64,000 bases of DNA from Actinoplanes sp040639655 (GCF_040639655.1 NZ_JBFAAI010000043.1:8703-72702), one strand, 5' to 3'; shown: positions 8,320 to 17,104, counted from the stretch's first letter. Translations and numbers: made by a program. Notes: a model not told the origin generated them from the sequence alone.

Positions 8320-10389
8320 TTGCGACCACACTCTCGGCTCGTGGCTCTGGGCGCGGTGGCGGCCCTCACCGCGACCCTCGCCTCAGTACCCGCGGCGGCT
8401 ACGAAAACGATCAGCCCGGCGTACCTGGACGCCCGGCAACCGGTCGAACGCCGGGTCGCCGACCTGCTGTCCCGGATGAGCCTGGCCGACAAGATCGGGC
8501 AGATGACCCAGGCAGAACGTGCCCAGGTGGCGGCCAACCCCGGCCGGGTCACCGCGTGGCGACTCGGTTCCGTGCTGTCCGGTGGCGGGTCGGTTCCGGC
8601 GCCGAACACCCCGCAGGCCTGGGTCGACATGGTCAACGACCTGCAGCGCGCCGCACTGGACACACCGCTGCGGATCCCGCTCCTCTACGGCATCGACGCC
8701 GTCCACGGGCACGGCAACGTGCACGGCGCCACGGTGTTCCCGCACAACGTGGGCCTCGGCTCCACCCGCGACCCCCGGCTCGTCGATGCGGTCTACCGGG
8801 CCACCGCCGCGGAGATGCGGGCCACCGGCATCCCGTGGGACTTCGCGCCGTGCGTCTGCGTCTCCCGGGACGAACGATGGGGCCGCACCTACGAGAGCTT
8901 CAGCGAGAACCCGGGCCTCGTCACCCGGCTGGGCGCAAGCGCGGTCGACGGGCTCGAGCAGGGCGGAGTCGTCGCCACCGTCAAGCACTTCGGCGGCGAC
9001 GGCGACACCGAGCACGGCACCGGTGACAGTGACTACGCCATCGACCAAGGCGTCACGGTAACGAGCCGGCCCGACCTCGCCCGGATCAACCTCGTCCCGT
9101 ACGCCGCCGCCGTCAGCGAGCACGGCGTCCAGAGCGTCATGCCGTCGTTCTCCAGCGTCGACCGGACCGAGGACGGCGTCGGCAACCCGGTCAAGGTGCA
9201 TGCCGACCGGGACCTCATCACCGGCACCCTCAAGGGCGAGATGGGCTTCGACGGCTTCGTGATCAGCGACTGGGAGGCCATCCACCAGCTCCCGTCGACC
9301 GAACCCGCCGACACCGCGGAACCCACCGCCGGCCAGGTCCGCGCCGGGGTCCTCGCCGGCGTCGACATGTTCATGGAGCCGAGCACCGCGCCGCAGTTCC
9401 AGGAGCATCTGCGGGCCGAGGTCGAGGCCGGGCGGGTGCCGGTCAGCCGGATCGACGACGCGGTCCGGCGGATACTGCGGGTGAAGTTCCGGATCGGGCT
9501 CTTCGAGAACCCGTACGCCACCCTCGGCGAAGTCGGCACCCCGGCCCACCGCGCCTTGGCCCGCGAGGCCGTCGCCGCGTCGCAGGTGCTTCTCAAGAAC
9601 AGTGACCGGCTGCTGCCGCTGCGGCCCGGCGCGAAGATCTACGTGGCCGGGCGCAGCGCCGACGACATCGGCAACCAGGCGGGCGGCTGGACCATCGACT
9701 GGCAGGGCCGCAACGGCGACGTCATCCCCGGCACCACCGTTCTGGACGGCATCCGGGAGGTCGCCCCGTCCACGGCCGTCACCTTCAGCGCCGACGCCTC
9801 CGCACCGATCGGCGCATCCGACGTCGGCGTGGTCGTGGTAGGCGAGACGCCGTACGCCGAAGGGTTCGGTGATGTGGGGAGCGGTGTCTGGACGCAGGGC
9901 ACCGAGGAGCAGAAGGAGCCCAAGCTGCTCACCCTGCAACCCGGCGACCGGGCCGTCGTCGACAAGGTCTGCGACGCCGTCGCGAAGTGCGTGGTGCTGA
10001 TCGTCTCCGGGCGCCCGCAGGTGATCACCGACCAGCTCGGCAAGATCGACGCCCTGGTCGCGTCCTGGCTGCCCGGCAGCGAGGGGGCCGGAGTCGCGGA
10101 TGTGCTCTTCGGCAGAGTGCCGTTCACCGGCCGGCTGTCGTTCTCCTGGCCGCGTTCGGTCTCGCAGGTCCCGGTCAACATCGGGGACACGACCTATCAA
10201 CCCCTCTTCCCGTACGGGTGGGGCCTGCGCACCGCAGCGACCCCCGACGTGCGTGACGCCGCCGCCGCACGCGCCGAGGCCGGGCGGGCTCCCGGCGGCT
10301 GGCAGCAGATGTTCGCCGACGCCCAGCTGGCCGAGGAGTCGGGGGACGCCGCCCGGGCGTCCACGCTGCGCCAGCAGATCGCCGGCTGA
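8320..10389 (+). CDS. Secreted GH3 beta-glucosidase
   Basis: A 689-aa glycoside hydrolase of family 3 that would cut beta-linked glucosides such as cellobiose or cello-oligosaccharides outside the cell. The TTG start at 8320 is preceded at ideal distance by GAGGAGG. It gives a Sec signal peptide: RPHSR followed by a hydrophobic stretch and VPAAA (about residues 1-26). The N-terminal (alpha/beta)8 domain carries LLYGIDAVHGH, VKHFGGDG and the nucleophile Asp317 in VISDWEAI. The C-terminal alpha/beta sandwich (about 430-660) includes QVLLKNSDRLLPL and a final LSFSWPRSVSQVP. A CebR-type operator lies directly upstream. It converges with a xylanase gene, suggesting plant cell-wall use. Confidence 0.93.
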   Translation: MRPHSRLVALGAVAALTATLASVPAAATKTISPAYLDARQPVERRVADLLSRMSLADKIGQMTQAERAQVAANPGRVTAWRLGSVLSGGGSVPAPNTPQAWVDMVNDLQRAALDTPLRIPLLYGIDAVHGHGNVHGATVFPHNVGLGSTRDPRLVDAVYRATAAEMRATGIPWDFAPCVCVSRDERWGRTYESFSENPGLVTRLGASAVDGLEQGGVVATVKHFGGDGDTEHGTGDSDYAIDQGVTVTSRPDLARINLVPYAAAVSEHGVQSVMPSFSSVDRTEDGVGNPVKVHADRDLITGTLKGEMGFDGFVISDWEAIHQLPSTEPADTAEPTAGQVRAGVLAGVDMFMEPSTAPQFQEHLRAEVEAGRVPVSRIDDAVRRILRVKFRIGLFENPYATLGEVGTPAHRALAREAVAASQVLLKNSDRLLPLRPGAKIYVAGRSADDIGNQAGGWTIDWQGRNGDVIPGTTVLDGIREVAPSTAVTFSADASAPIGASDVGVVVVGETPYAEGFGDVGSGVWTQGTEEQKEPKLLTLQPGDRAVVDKVCDAVAKCVVLIVSGRPQVITDQLGKIDALVASWLPGSEGAGVADVLFGRVPFTGRLSFSWPRSVSQVPVNIGDTTYQPLFPYGWGLRTAATPDVRDAAAARAEAGRAPGGWQQMFADAQLAEESGDAARASTLRQQIAG

Positions 10390-10431
10390 CGCCGCACCCG
10401 AACCCGTCCGACCGGACGCGGCCCAGCACAT

Positions 10432-10488
10432 CCGGCCGGCGCTCACCGCTGTCTCGCGAAGCATGAGACAGCGGTGCGCGCCAGCCGG
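10432..10488. terminator. Bidirectional hairpin between convergent glycosidase genes (family copy B)
   Basis: A long stem: left arm 10432-10455 and right arm 10465-10488, with few mismatches and a 9-nt loop. The core is ACCGCTGTCTC / GAGACAGCGGT. It lies between the convergent GH3 and GH10 genes and is the best-paired member of the repeated hairpin family seen at 5983, 12507 and 12577. Confidence 0.8.
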
Positions 10489-10499
10489 GGTTCGGTGTG

Positions 10500-11627
10500 T
10501 CAGCGGGCGTCGGCGAGGGTCTGGCGCAGGGTGAAGTAGGCCGGCTTACGGCGGAAGTCGTCGTCCATCACGGTTGCGGCGCCCTCGGCCGGGAAGAACA
10601 CCGGCACCCAGGAGTACTTGTCGGTGAAGCCCCAGATGGTGAACGAGTTGCAGTCGTCGACGGCGAGACAGGCGTCCAGGACCGTCTTGTAGTACTGCGC
10701 CTGGGTGGCCAGCTGCTCCGCCGTCGGCACACCACCGGCCGGCAGGTCCATGCGCACGTCAAGTTCGGTGATCGCGGTGTGCAACCCGAGGTCGTCGAAG
10801 CGCTGGAGCACCTCGCGCAGCTGGTCGGGGGCGCCGTACCGCATGCTGAGGTGCGCCTGGGAGGCGAAGCCGTGCACCGGCACCCGGTCGGCGAGCAGCT
10901 GCTCGGCCAGCGCCTCGTAGGCGTCGACCTTGGCGCCCGGCCACTCGACGCCGTAGTCGTTGAGGAACAGCTGCGCCCGCGGGTCCGCCTGGTGCGCCCA
11001 GCGGAAGGCGTCGGCGACGATCCCCGGCCCGAGCTCCCGGATGAAGATGTTCTCCTGCCGGTACTCCCCGTTCTCGTTGAAGATCTCGTTGGCGACGTCC
11101 CACTGGTGGATCTGGCCCCGGTAGCGGCCGACCACGGTGAAGATGTGCTGCTTGAGGATCGACCGCAGCTCGGCCTTGGTGAACGTGCCCTCGGCCAGCC
11201 ACTCCGGGTTCTGGCTGTGCCAGAGCAGCGTGTGCCCGCGGACCACCTGACCGTGCTGGCGCGCGAACCGGACGATCGCGTCCGCCGGGCCGAAGTTGTA
11301 GCGGTGGCGCTCCGGGTGGATGAACTCCCACTTCATCTGGTTCTCCGGCGAGGCGGAGTTGAATTCACGGGCCAGGACCTTGCGGTACGGGCGGTCGTAG
11401 GTGAACGGATCCGGGTAGGCCTGCTCGAGGTGGTGGCCGCCGCCGGCAACGGCCGTGCCGATCTTCAGGTCGCGTGGTGCCGCCTGACGCAGCGTCTTGA
11501 CGTGGCTGCCGTGCCCGGCGGCTGCCGGCGCCGTCGTGGCCGCGGGTACGGCCCGCACCGGCTGGGCGCCGACGGTGAGAAGCGACGACGCGGCGAGGAC
11601 GGCCACGGCGACGCGGGTTGCCTTCAT
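10500..11627 (-). CDS. Secreted GH10 endo-beta-1,4-xylanase
   Basis: A 375-aa family 10 glycoside hydrolase that would cut internal xylan linkages. ATG 11627 is chosen over TTG 11630 because GGAG lies 9 nt upstream. The N-terminus (KATR, a hydrophobic run, QPVRA) is a Sec-type signal peptide. The catalytic acid/base is Glu181 in WDVANEIFNE and the nucleophile Glu288 in TELDVRM. Other family motifs are SPENQMKWE, GHTLLWHSQ and WGFTDKYSWVP. There is no carbohydrate-binding module; the protein is the catalytic domain only. A 15-bp palindrome at 11709-11723 may control it. It is convergent with the GH3 gene. Confidence 0.94.
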   Translation of the reverse strand: MKATRVAVAVLAASSLLTVGAQPVRAVPAATTAPAAAGHGSHVKTLRQAAPRDLKIGTAVAGGGHHLEQAYPDPFTYDRPYRKVLAREFNSASPENQMKWEFIHPERHRYNFGPADAIVRFARQHGQVVRGHTLLWHSQNPEWLAEGTFTKAELRSILKQHIFTVVGRYRGQIHQWDVANEIFNENGEYRQENIFIRELGPGIVADAFRWAHQADPRAQLFLNDYGVEWPGAKVDAYEALAEQLLADRVPVHGFASQAHLSMRYGAPDQLREVLQRFDDLGLHTAITELDVRMDLPAGGVPTAEQLATQAQYYKTVLDACLAVDDCNSFTIWGFTDKYSWVPVFFPAEGAATVMDDDFRRKPAYFTLRQTLADAR

Positions 11628-11708
11628 CAAAGGTCACTCCGGGGGTGTCGAAATGGGAACGAGCGTGGGGAGGAGCGCGGTCAGCAACCCGTACGCTAAG
11701 CCCCGATA

Positions 11709-11723
11709 ATTGACCGCGTCAAT
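11709..11723. promoter_or_regulatory. Palindromic operator upstream of the xylanase gene
   Basis: ATTGACCGCGTCAAT is a perfect inverted repeat (6 + 3 + 6), 82 nt upstream of the xylanase start. Its length and symmetry fit a repressor site, possibly of the LacI family. It does not resemble the CebR-type site of the GH3 gene, so the two glycosidases may answer to different sugars. Confidence 0.55.
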
Positions 11724-11833
11724 ACGCTGAAGATGACGCCGCCGACCGCCGATCCCGCAGTCCGCCGCCCATGAGCGCTGGTGAGAGGCTTGCCAGCCCG
11801 AGACTCATCGATCCGTGCACATCGGTGACACCA

Positions 11834-11850
11834 ATTCTCGAATCGAGAAT
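11834..11850. repeat. 17-bp inverted repeat in the AT-richer region
   Basis: The arms ATTCTCG (11834-11840) and CGAGAAT (11844-11850) are perfect around AAT. It is too short and has too small a loop for a terminator, so an operator is more likely. No adjacent regulator gene suggests what binds it. Confidence 0.5.
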
Positions 11851-12165
11851 AGACGCCTCCGCAATTCGAACCCAGGAGCAGCATTCATTGCAATTCCGAG
11901 TGACGTATTTCGCCCATTACCCGGCCGGGCTGTCCATCCAGGACAGGCGATCGACCTGCACGGATGCGCCTCGCACGCCACCCCGGAGCAATGCTCGGAA
12001 GTTTCGGTGATTTGATGCTGCGAGGTTCCAGAGAAGCGGCAGCGCAGGCGGGCCCTAATCGCTCTGGGAGGCATTTCTCCGTCGGCCAAGTTACGAAATG
12101 GTTCCGGAAGTTCTCGGACTGGGACGGGTACGCCGGAGCGAGGCCGAGGCAGATAAGGTTCGATC

Positions 12166-12501
12166 ATGCCTCTGCTGTTCTCCTACGGGACCCTCCGTGA
12201 TCCAGCCGTGCAGACGAGCACGTTCGGGCGCCGGCTCGACGGGCGTGACGACCGGATCGTCGGCTTCCGGCTCGAGCAGGTGGAGATCACCGACCGGGAC
12301 GTGCTGGCGGTCAGCGGTGAGCGGTTCCACCCGATCCTCGTCCCGACCGGTGATCCCGGTGACGTGGTGGCCGGGTCAGCGCTCGAGGTGAACGAGGCGG
12401 ACCTGCTGCGCGCCGACGACTACGAGGTCGACGACTACCACCGCATCGAGGCACCGCTCGCCTCCGGCGGCACCGCCTGGGTGTACGTGGCCCACGCATG
12501 A
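12166..12501 (+). CDS. Gamma-glutamylcyclotransferase / AIG2-like family protein
   Basis: A 111-aa protein with the YGTLR substrate-loop motif near the N-terminus (LLFSYGTLRDPAVQ), a hydrophobic core strand pattern, and the terminal VYVAHA strand typical of this fold. A conserved acidic residue lies in the DDYEVDDYHR segment. Family members release 5-oxoproline from gamma-glutamyl compounds or act on other gamma-glutamyl amines; the exact substrate is unknown. It stands alone, with an AT-richer region upstream and two tandem hairpins immediately downstream. A link to gamma-glutamyl-polyamine metabolism nearby is possible but speculative. Confidence 0.85.
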   Translation: MPLLFSYGTLRDPAVQTSTFGRRLDGRDDRIVGFRLEQVEITDRDVLAVSGERFHPILVPTGDPGDVVAGSALEVNEADLLRADDYEVDDYHRIEAPLASGGTAWVYVAHA

Positions 12502-12506
12502 CAAAG

Positions 12507-12571
12507 AGGTCCGGCTGTCGCGCGCCGCTGTCTCAAGAGCCCCGAGACAACGGCGCACCACAGCCGGACCT
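12507..12571. terminator. Long hairpin downstream of the cyclotransferase-like gene (family copy C)
   Basis: The outer arms AGGTCCGGCTGT (12507-12518) and ACAGCCGGACCT (12560-12571) pair perfectly. An inner stem GCCGCTGTCTC (12524-12534) / GAGACAACGGC (12544-12554) pairs with one mismatch. It is the first of two tandem members of the hairpin family between convergent genes. Confidence 0.8.
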
Positions 12572-12576
12572 CCACA

Positions 12577-12627
12577 GCTGGACACCACCGCTGTCTTACG
12601 AGCCTTGAGACAACGGTGGTGTCCAGC
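12577..12627. terminator. Long hairpin downstream of the aminotransferase gene (family copy D)
   Basis: The left arm (12577-12598) and right arm (12605-12626) share GCTGGACACCACCG / CGGTGGTGTCCAGC and continue into TGTCT / AGACA with one mismatch. It lies only 6 nt after copy C and just beyond the stop of the minus-strand aminotransferase, so each convergent gene appears to have its own copy. Confidence 0.8.
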
Positions 12628-12644
12628 CAGGTTTCGGCGGACCG

Positions 12645-14027
12645 TCAGAGGCGGTTCTGGGCCTCGGTGAGCACCGTCCGCAGGATCTGCTCGATCTCGG
12701 CGAACTGGGTCTCCGTGGCGGTCAGCGGCGGCGCCAGCTGGATGACCGGGTCACCACGGTCGTCGGCGCGGCAGTACAGCCCGGCCTCGAACAGCGCCTG
12801 CGAGAGGAAGCCGCGGAGAAGGCGCTCGGACTCCTCGGCGTCGAACGTCTCCTTGGTCGACTTGTCCTTGACCATCTCGATGCCGAAGAAGTAGCCGTCA
12901 CCGCGGACGTCGCCGACGATCGGCAGGTCGAGGAGCTTCTCGAGGTACGAGCGGAACAGCGGGCTGTTCTCCCGGACGTGCCGGTTGAGACCCTCGCGTT
13001 CCATGATGTCGAGGTTCGCCAGCGCGACCGCGGCGCCGACCGGGTGCCCGCCGTAGGTGATGCCGTGGGCGAACCAGTTGGTGCCGGTGAGGAACGGCTC
13101 GGCCAGACGCTCGGAGGCGATCATCGCGCCGAGCGGCACGTATCCCGACGTGAGGCCCTTGGCGACGGTGATGATGTCAGGCTGGTAGCCGTACCGGTCG
13201 GCGCCGAAGTACTCGCCGAGCCGGCCGAACGCGCAGATCACCTCGTCGGAGACGAGCAGCACGTCGTAGCGGTCGCAGATCTCGCGGACCCGCTGGAAGT
13301 AGCCGGGCGGCGGCGGGAAACAGCCGCCGGCGTTCTGCACCGGCTCCAGATAGACGGCCGCGACGGTGTCCGGGCCCTCGAACTCGATCATCTCGGCGAT
13401 GCGGTCGGCGGCCCAGATCCCGAACTGCTCGGGCGTCATGTTCTCGTCGGGGCGGCGGTAGTAGTTGGTGTTCGGCACGCGCATCGTCGACGGGACCAGC
13501 GGCTCGAAGTCCTGCTTGAACGGGGGGATGCCGGTGATCGACAGGGCGCCCATCGAGCTGCCGTGATACGCCACCGCCCGCGAGATGACCTTGGTCTTGA
13601 GCGGCTTGCCGGTGCGCTTGAAGAAGGAGCGGGCCAGCTTCCACGCCGACTCGACGGCCTCGGAGCCGCCGGTGGTGAAGAAGACCCGGTTCAGGTCGCC
13701 GGGCGCCAGGTCGGCGAGGCGGGCGGCCAGCTCGATGGCCTTGGGGTGGGCGTAGGACCAGATCGGGAAGTACGCCAGCTCGGCGGCCTGCTTGGCGGCG
13801 GCGTCGGCGAGTTCCTGCCGGCCGTGGCCGGTCTGCACGACGAAGAGGGCGGAGAGGCCGTCGAGGTAGCGGCGTCCGGCGGAGTCCCAGACGTAGCAGC
13901 CGTCTCCGCGGGTGATCACCGGGACCGGGCTGTTCTGGTATGCGGAGAGCCGGGTGAAGTGCATCCAGAGGTGGTCACGGGCGGTGTTGGACAGGGCGTC
14001 CACGTCAGCGGGCGATCGGTCTGTCAC
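12645..14027 (-). CDS. Class III aminotransferase, probably putrescine/polyamine-type
   Basis: A 460-aa PLP enzyme from GTG 14027, preceded by GGGAGAG. Motifs: TTGGSEAVESAWK, YHGSSMGALSITG, LEPVQNAGGCFPPP, LVSDEVICAFGRLGEYFG and the PLP-binding Lys290 in TVAKGLTSG. The TNWFAHGITYGGHPVG segment resembles the SpuC-type group that transfers amino groups from putrescine or other omega-amines to pyruvate. It lies downstream of the polyamine transporter operon but beyond a strong terminator (14140-14175), so it has its own promoter. Substrate is inferred from context. Confidence 0.88.
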   Translation of the reverse strand: MTDRSPADVDALSNTARDHLWMHFTRLSAYQNSPVPVITRGDGCYVWDSAGRRYLDGLSALFVVQTGHGRQELADAAAKQAAELAYFPIWSYAHPKAIELAARLADLAPGDLNRVFFTTGGSEAVESAWKLARSFFKRTGKPLKTKVISRAVAYHGSSMGALSITGIPPFKQDFEPLVPSTMRVPNTNYYRRPDENMTPEQFGIWAADRIAEMIEFEGPDTVAAVYLEPVQNAGGCFPPPPGYFQRVREICDRYDVLLVSDEVICAFGRLGEYFGADRYGYQPDIITVAKGLTSGYVPLGAMIASERLAEPFLTGTNWFAHGITYGGHPVGAAVALANLDIMEREGLNRHVRENSPLFRSYLEKLLDLPIVGDVRGDGYFFGIEMVKDKSTKETFDAEESERLLRGFLSQALFEAGLYCRADDRGDPVIQLAPPLTATETQFAEIEQILRTVLTEAQNRL

Positions 14028-14071
14028 GGGTATCTCTCCCACTAGTTCCAGAGGTTGATCCGATACTGCCC

Positions 14072-14082
14072 ACGGATTCCGT
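14072..14082. promoter_or_regulatory. Polyamine-locus motif in the aminotransferase promoter
   Basis: ACGGATTCCGT is a perfect inverted repeat (5 + 1 + 5) with the same GATTCCG core as the sites at 1421 and 19754-19832. On the minus strand a promoter can be drawn as TTGTGT, 17 nt, CAGTAT. The motif starts 3 nt after the -35 element, the same place as in the promoter at 1416-1444. Confidence 0.55.
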
Positions 14083-14139
14083 CGCACACAAGAGTTGTGA
14101 GTGCTCTTTCCGCAGTTTTTACCGGACTTGAGAGAATGC

Positions 14140-14175
14140 GAAACGGCCCGGCGGTTCGCACCGCCGGGCCGTTTC
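14140..14175 (-). terminator. Strong hairpin terminator of the polyamine transporter operon
   Basis: Perfect 15-bp arms (14140-14154 and 14161-14175) with a 6-nt loop, 11 nt beyond the stop of the last permease gene on the minus strand. The T-run is weak, as is common in GC-rich actinobacteria. Confidence 0.85.
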
Positions 14176-14186
14176 ACCGGGATTCG

Positions 14187-14990
14187 TTACGCCGCGACCT
14201 TCTTCTTCGACCGGGAGCGGATGTTGGACGCCACCGCAATCAGCACGCCGGCCGCGAAGATCATCGTCCCCATCACGTTGACCTGCGGCGGCAGGCCGAC
14301 CCGGGTCGCACCCCAGATCCACATCGGGAACGTCTCGGTCGTACCGCCGGTGAAGTTGGTGATCACGAAATCGTCGATCGAGAGGGCGAACGCGAGCATC
14401 ACACCGGAGAAGATCGCCGGCAGGAGGATCGGGAAGATCACCTTCCAGAACGTGGTCCAGCCGCTCGCCCCGAGGTCGGCCGCGGCCTCCTCGAGGGACC
14501 GGTCCAATGTGACCACCCGGGCCCGGACCACGATCGCCACGAACGACACCGAGAACATCACGTGCGCGATCGTGATGGTCACCGGGCCGGGGCTGACCCC
14601 GAGCGAGACGAACATGCTGAGTAGGGACGAGCCCATCACCAGCTCGGGAGACGAGATCGCCGCGAACATCAGCAGGTTGAGCCCGCCCGCCCCGCGGAAC
14701 CGCCAGCGGCCCAGGGCGTACCCGATGCCGGTGCCCAGCGCACCGGCGATCAGGGCGGTCATCACCGCGATGACCAGCGACATCACCAGCGCGTCGGTGA
14801 GTGCCTCGAGGGCGAACACGTCCCGGTACCACTTGAACGTGAAGCCTTGCCAGGTCTGGTTGTACCGGCCGCTCGGGTTGTTGAACCCGAAGAGGATCAT
14901 CACCGAGATCGGCAGGACGAGCCAGGCGATCAGCACCCAGGTGTAGATGTGCATCAACCGCGCGCCGCCGATGCGGAACCGGCCCGTCAT
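14187..14990 (-). CDS. potC: Spermidine/putrescine-type ABC transporter permease (PotC-like)
   Basis: A 267-aa inner-membrane permease with about six hydrophobic helices, starting with MHIYTWVLIAWLVLPISVMILF. The EAA loop is visible as EEAAADLGASGWTTFWKVIFPILLP (quoted in part; residues about 175-200), which contacts the ATPase. Its ATG overlaps the stop of the upstream permease (4-nt overlap at 14987-14990), so it is the last gene of the potA-potD-potB-potC operon. A short basic tail (RSRSKKK) ends the protein. Polyamine specificity comes from family and neighbours. Confidence 0.92.
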   Translation of the reverse strand: MTGRFRIGGARLMHIYTWVLIAWLVLPISVMILFGFNNPSGRYNQTWQGFTFKWYRDVFALEALTDALVMSLVIAVMTALIAGALGTGIGYALGRWRFRGAGGLNLLMFAAISSPELVMGSSLLSMFVSLGVSPGPVTITIAHVMFSVSFVAIVVRARVVTLDRSLEEAAADLGASGWTTFWKVIFPILLPAIFSGVMLAFALSIDDFVITNFTGGTTETFPMWIWGATRVGLPPQVNVMGTMIFAAGVLIAVASNIRSRSKKKVAA

Positions 14991-15850
14991 CGCGCCGCCA
15001 CCTTCATGACGTCCTCGGTACCGAGGGCCCGCGCGTACGCGAAGATGCCCACCAGCAGCACCGCCATCAGCGTGAACGACAGCGCCGACGCCGACGGGTA
15101 GTCGGAGTTGGACAGGAACTTCGACTGGATGACCTGCCCGATCATGGTGGTCTCGGAGCTGCCCAGCAGCTCCGAGTTGACGTAGTCGGAGCTGGCCGGC
15201 ACGAAGGTCATCAGCACACCGGCGAAGACACCGGGCAGTGCCAGCGGGAAGATGACCTTCGTGAACGAGGAGACCGGGGAGGCGTACAGATCCCGCGCCG
15301 CCTCGACCACGCGCGGGTCGATGCGCTCCAGTGCCACGTAGATCGGCAGCACCATGAACGGCAGGAAGCTGTACACCAGCCCGGCGATCACCGCGGTGGC
15401 GGTGCCGAGCACCTGGAAGTCGGCCGGGAGCACCCCGGCCTCCTTCAGCGGGTGCAGCAGCACGCCGTCGTCCGTGAGGAGCATCCGCCACGAGATGGTG
15501 CGCAGGACGAACGACACGAAGAACGGCAGCAGGATCAGGAACAGATAGGTCGCCTTCCGCTTGCCCCCGTAGAAGGCGATCCAGTACGCGACCGGGAATG
15601 CCAGCACGATCAACACGAACGACGTGACGGCGCCGTACACCAGCGAACGGATCAACTGGGTCTGGTAATCCGCGAGCGACTCGACGTAGTTCTGCCAGTG
15701 GCCCGTGAAGACGAACCCGTTGACCACGTCACCCTCTTGCAGGGACAGCGACACCATCGTCGCCATCGGCACCGCGAAGAAGACCACGAGCCACAACCCG
15801 CCCGGAAGGACGAGAAGATAGGGCGCGAGTGTACGTTTCACCCGGTCCAT
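14987..15850 (-). CDS. potB: Spermidine/putrescine-type ABC transporter permease (PotB-like)
   Basis: A 287-aa permease with an N-terminal helix (LLVLPGGLWLVVFFAVPM) and about six membrane spans. The coupling loop includes VVEAARDLYASPVSSFTKV. It forms the membrane channel with the PotC-like subunit, with which it overlaps by 4 nt. It begins 3 nt after the binding-protein gene, so all four transporter genes are tightly packed. Confidence 0.92.
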   Translation of the reverse strand: MDRVKRTLAPYLLVLPGGLWLVVFFAVPMATMVSLSLQEGDVVNGFVFTGHWQNYVESLADYQTQLIRSLVYGAVTSFVLIVLAFPVAYWIAFYGGKRKATYLFLILLPFFVSFVLRTISWRMLLTDDGVLLHPLKEAGVLPADFQVLGTATAVIAGLVYSFLPFMVLPIYVALERIDPRVVEAARDLYASPVSSFTKVIFPLALPGVFAGVLMTFVPASSDYVNSELLGSSETTMIGQVIQSKFLSNSDYPSASALSFTLMAVLLVGIFAYARALGTEDVMKVAAR

Positions 15851-15853
15851 CGA

Positions 15854-17104
15854 TCACCCCAGCACGATCGGTTGGAACACCCGCTCGAAGTCGTTCTTCT
15901 CCTCAGCGGTGTTGAAGTTGACGTAGTAGTGCAGCCGCTTGTACTCGGCGTCGCCCGGGAAGACCAGCGGGCTGTCGGCGACCGAGAGCAGGAACTGCTT
16001 GTCCTCACCGGTGGCCGCGGCCGCGTGCTTCTTCATCTGCGCCTGGGCGGCGGGGACGGGGCACACGTAGTTGATGTACTCGGCCAGCGTGGTGGCGTTC
16101 TCCAGGTCGTACAGGAAGTCCATCAGCGTGATGGCGTCGACCGGGTTCTGCGCGGTGATCGGGATGGCCATGTTGTCGGTCCAGATCGTGCCGCCCTCGG
16201 ACGGGATCACGAACTTGAAGTTCGTGCCGTCGGAGACGTTCTTCTGGAAGATGTCACCCGACCAGGCTTGGGTGATCCAGACCTCACCCTTGCCGAGCGC
16301 GTCGACGTAGCCCTGGTCGTAGTAGTTGCGGACGATGCCGGCGTCCTTCTGCTCCTTGAGCTTGGCCGCCGCCGTCTTCCACGCGTTCTCGTCCGACTTG
16401 GACGGGTCGAGGCCGGCCGCGAGCAGACCGAAGTTGCCGAGCTCCTGCAGGTCGCGGAACATGCCGACCTTGCCCTTGTACTTCGGGTTCCACAGGTCGG
16501 CGAGGCTGGTGACCGGTTCCTTGATCTTGGACGGGTCGTAGGCGATACCGGTGATGCCGGACGCGTACGGGATGCTGAAGACGTTGCCCGGGTCGTACGA
16601 GGAGGCGGCGTACGACTTGGCCGCGTTGGCGGCGTAGTTGGGCAGCTTCGAGTGGTCCAGCGGCGCCAGGAAGCCCGAGTCACGGAACTGACCGAACTGG
16701 ATCGAGTTGGTGATGACCATCAGGTCGTAACCGATCGACTGTCCGGCGGACAGCTGCGGCTGCACCTTGGCGAACCACGGGCCCATCTCCTGGATGACCT
16801 CGTCGTACTTCACCTTGATGCCGGTCTTCTGGGTGAACTTCTTCAGTTCGGGCTGCTTCGGGTCCATGTAGAGCGGCCAGTTGGCGAAGTTCAGCTGACC
16901 CTTCTGGGTCTTGCCGCCCCAGAACTTGGCGACGGCGTCGGGGGCAATGCTGGCCTGCGGCTTGCCCTTGCCCTCCACGCCACAGGCGGCGAGGAACGCG
17001 CCCATCGCCGACAATCCGCCGAGGCGCAACGCCTCACGGCGGCCGAACCGCGACTGCGTCATTCCTCGCAGGAGGGAAGGGCTCGGCTTATCGGTGGGGA
17101 ACAT
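15854..17104 (-). CDS. potD: Polyamine ABC transporter substrate-binding lipoprotein (PotD-like)
   Basis: A 416-aa binding protein. The N-terminus has a twin-arginine-type motif (RFGRREALRLGG, Arg22-Arg23) and then a lipobox ending at Cys41 (FLAACG), so it is probably exported folded and lipid-anchored. The body is a PotD/PotF-like fold: FANWPLYMDP, YDLMVITNS, VTQAW-type ligand region (ITQAWSGD) and MAIPITAQNPVDA. The ATG 17104 overlaps the ATPase stop by one base; an internal ATG at residue 15 is an alternative that keeps the export signal. It delivers putrescine or spermidine to the permeases. Confidence 0.92.
   Translation of the reverse strand: MFPTDKPSPSLLRGMTQSRFGRREALRLGGLSAMGAFLAACGVEGKGKPQASIAPDAVAKFWGGKTQKGQLNFANWPLYMDPKQPELKKFTQKTGIKVKYDEVIQEMGPWFAKVQPQLSAGQSIGYDLMVITNSIQFGQFRDSGFLAPLDHSKLPNYAANAAKSYAASSYDPGNVFSIPYASGITGIAYDPSKIKEPVTSLADLWNPKYKGKVGMFRDLQELGNFGLLAAGLDPSKSDENAWKTAAAKLKEQKDAGIVRNYYDQGYVDALGKGEVWITQAWSGDIFQKNVSDGTNFKFVIPSEGGTIWTDNMAIPITAQNPVDAITLMDFLYDLENATTLAEYINYVCPVPAAQAQMKKHAAAATGEDKQFLLSVADSPLVFPGDAEYKRLHYYVNFNTAEEKNDFERVFQPIVLG

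Larger units (their letters stand above)
11628..12165. other. AT-richer intergenic region with operator-like palindromes
   Basis: About 540 nt without a convincing gene between the xylanase start and the cyclotransferase-like gene. From about 11800 to 12100 the sequence is visibly less GC-rich than its surroundings. It holds two inverted repeats (11709-11723 and 11834-11850). Short open frames on both strands show no recognisable protein. It may carry promoters for both divergent neighbours or be the remains of an insertion. Confidence 0.6.
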
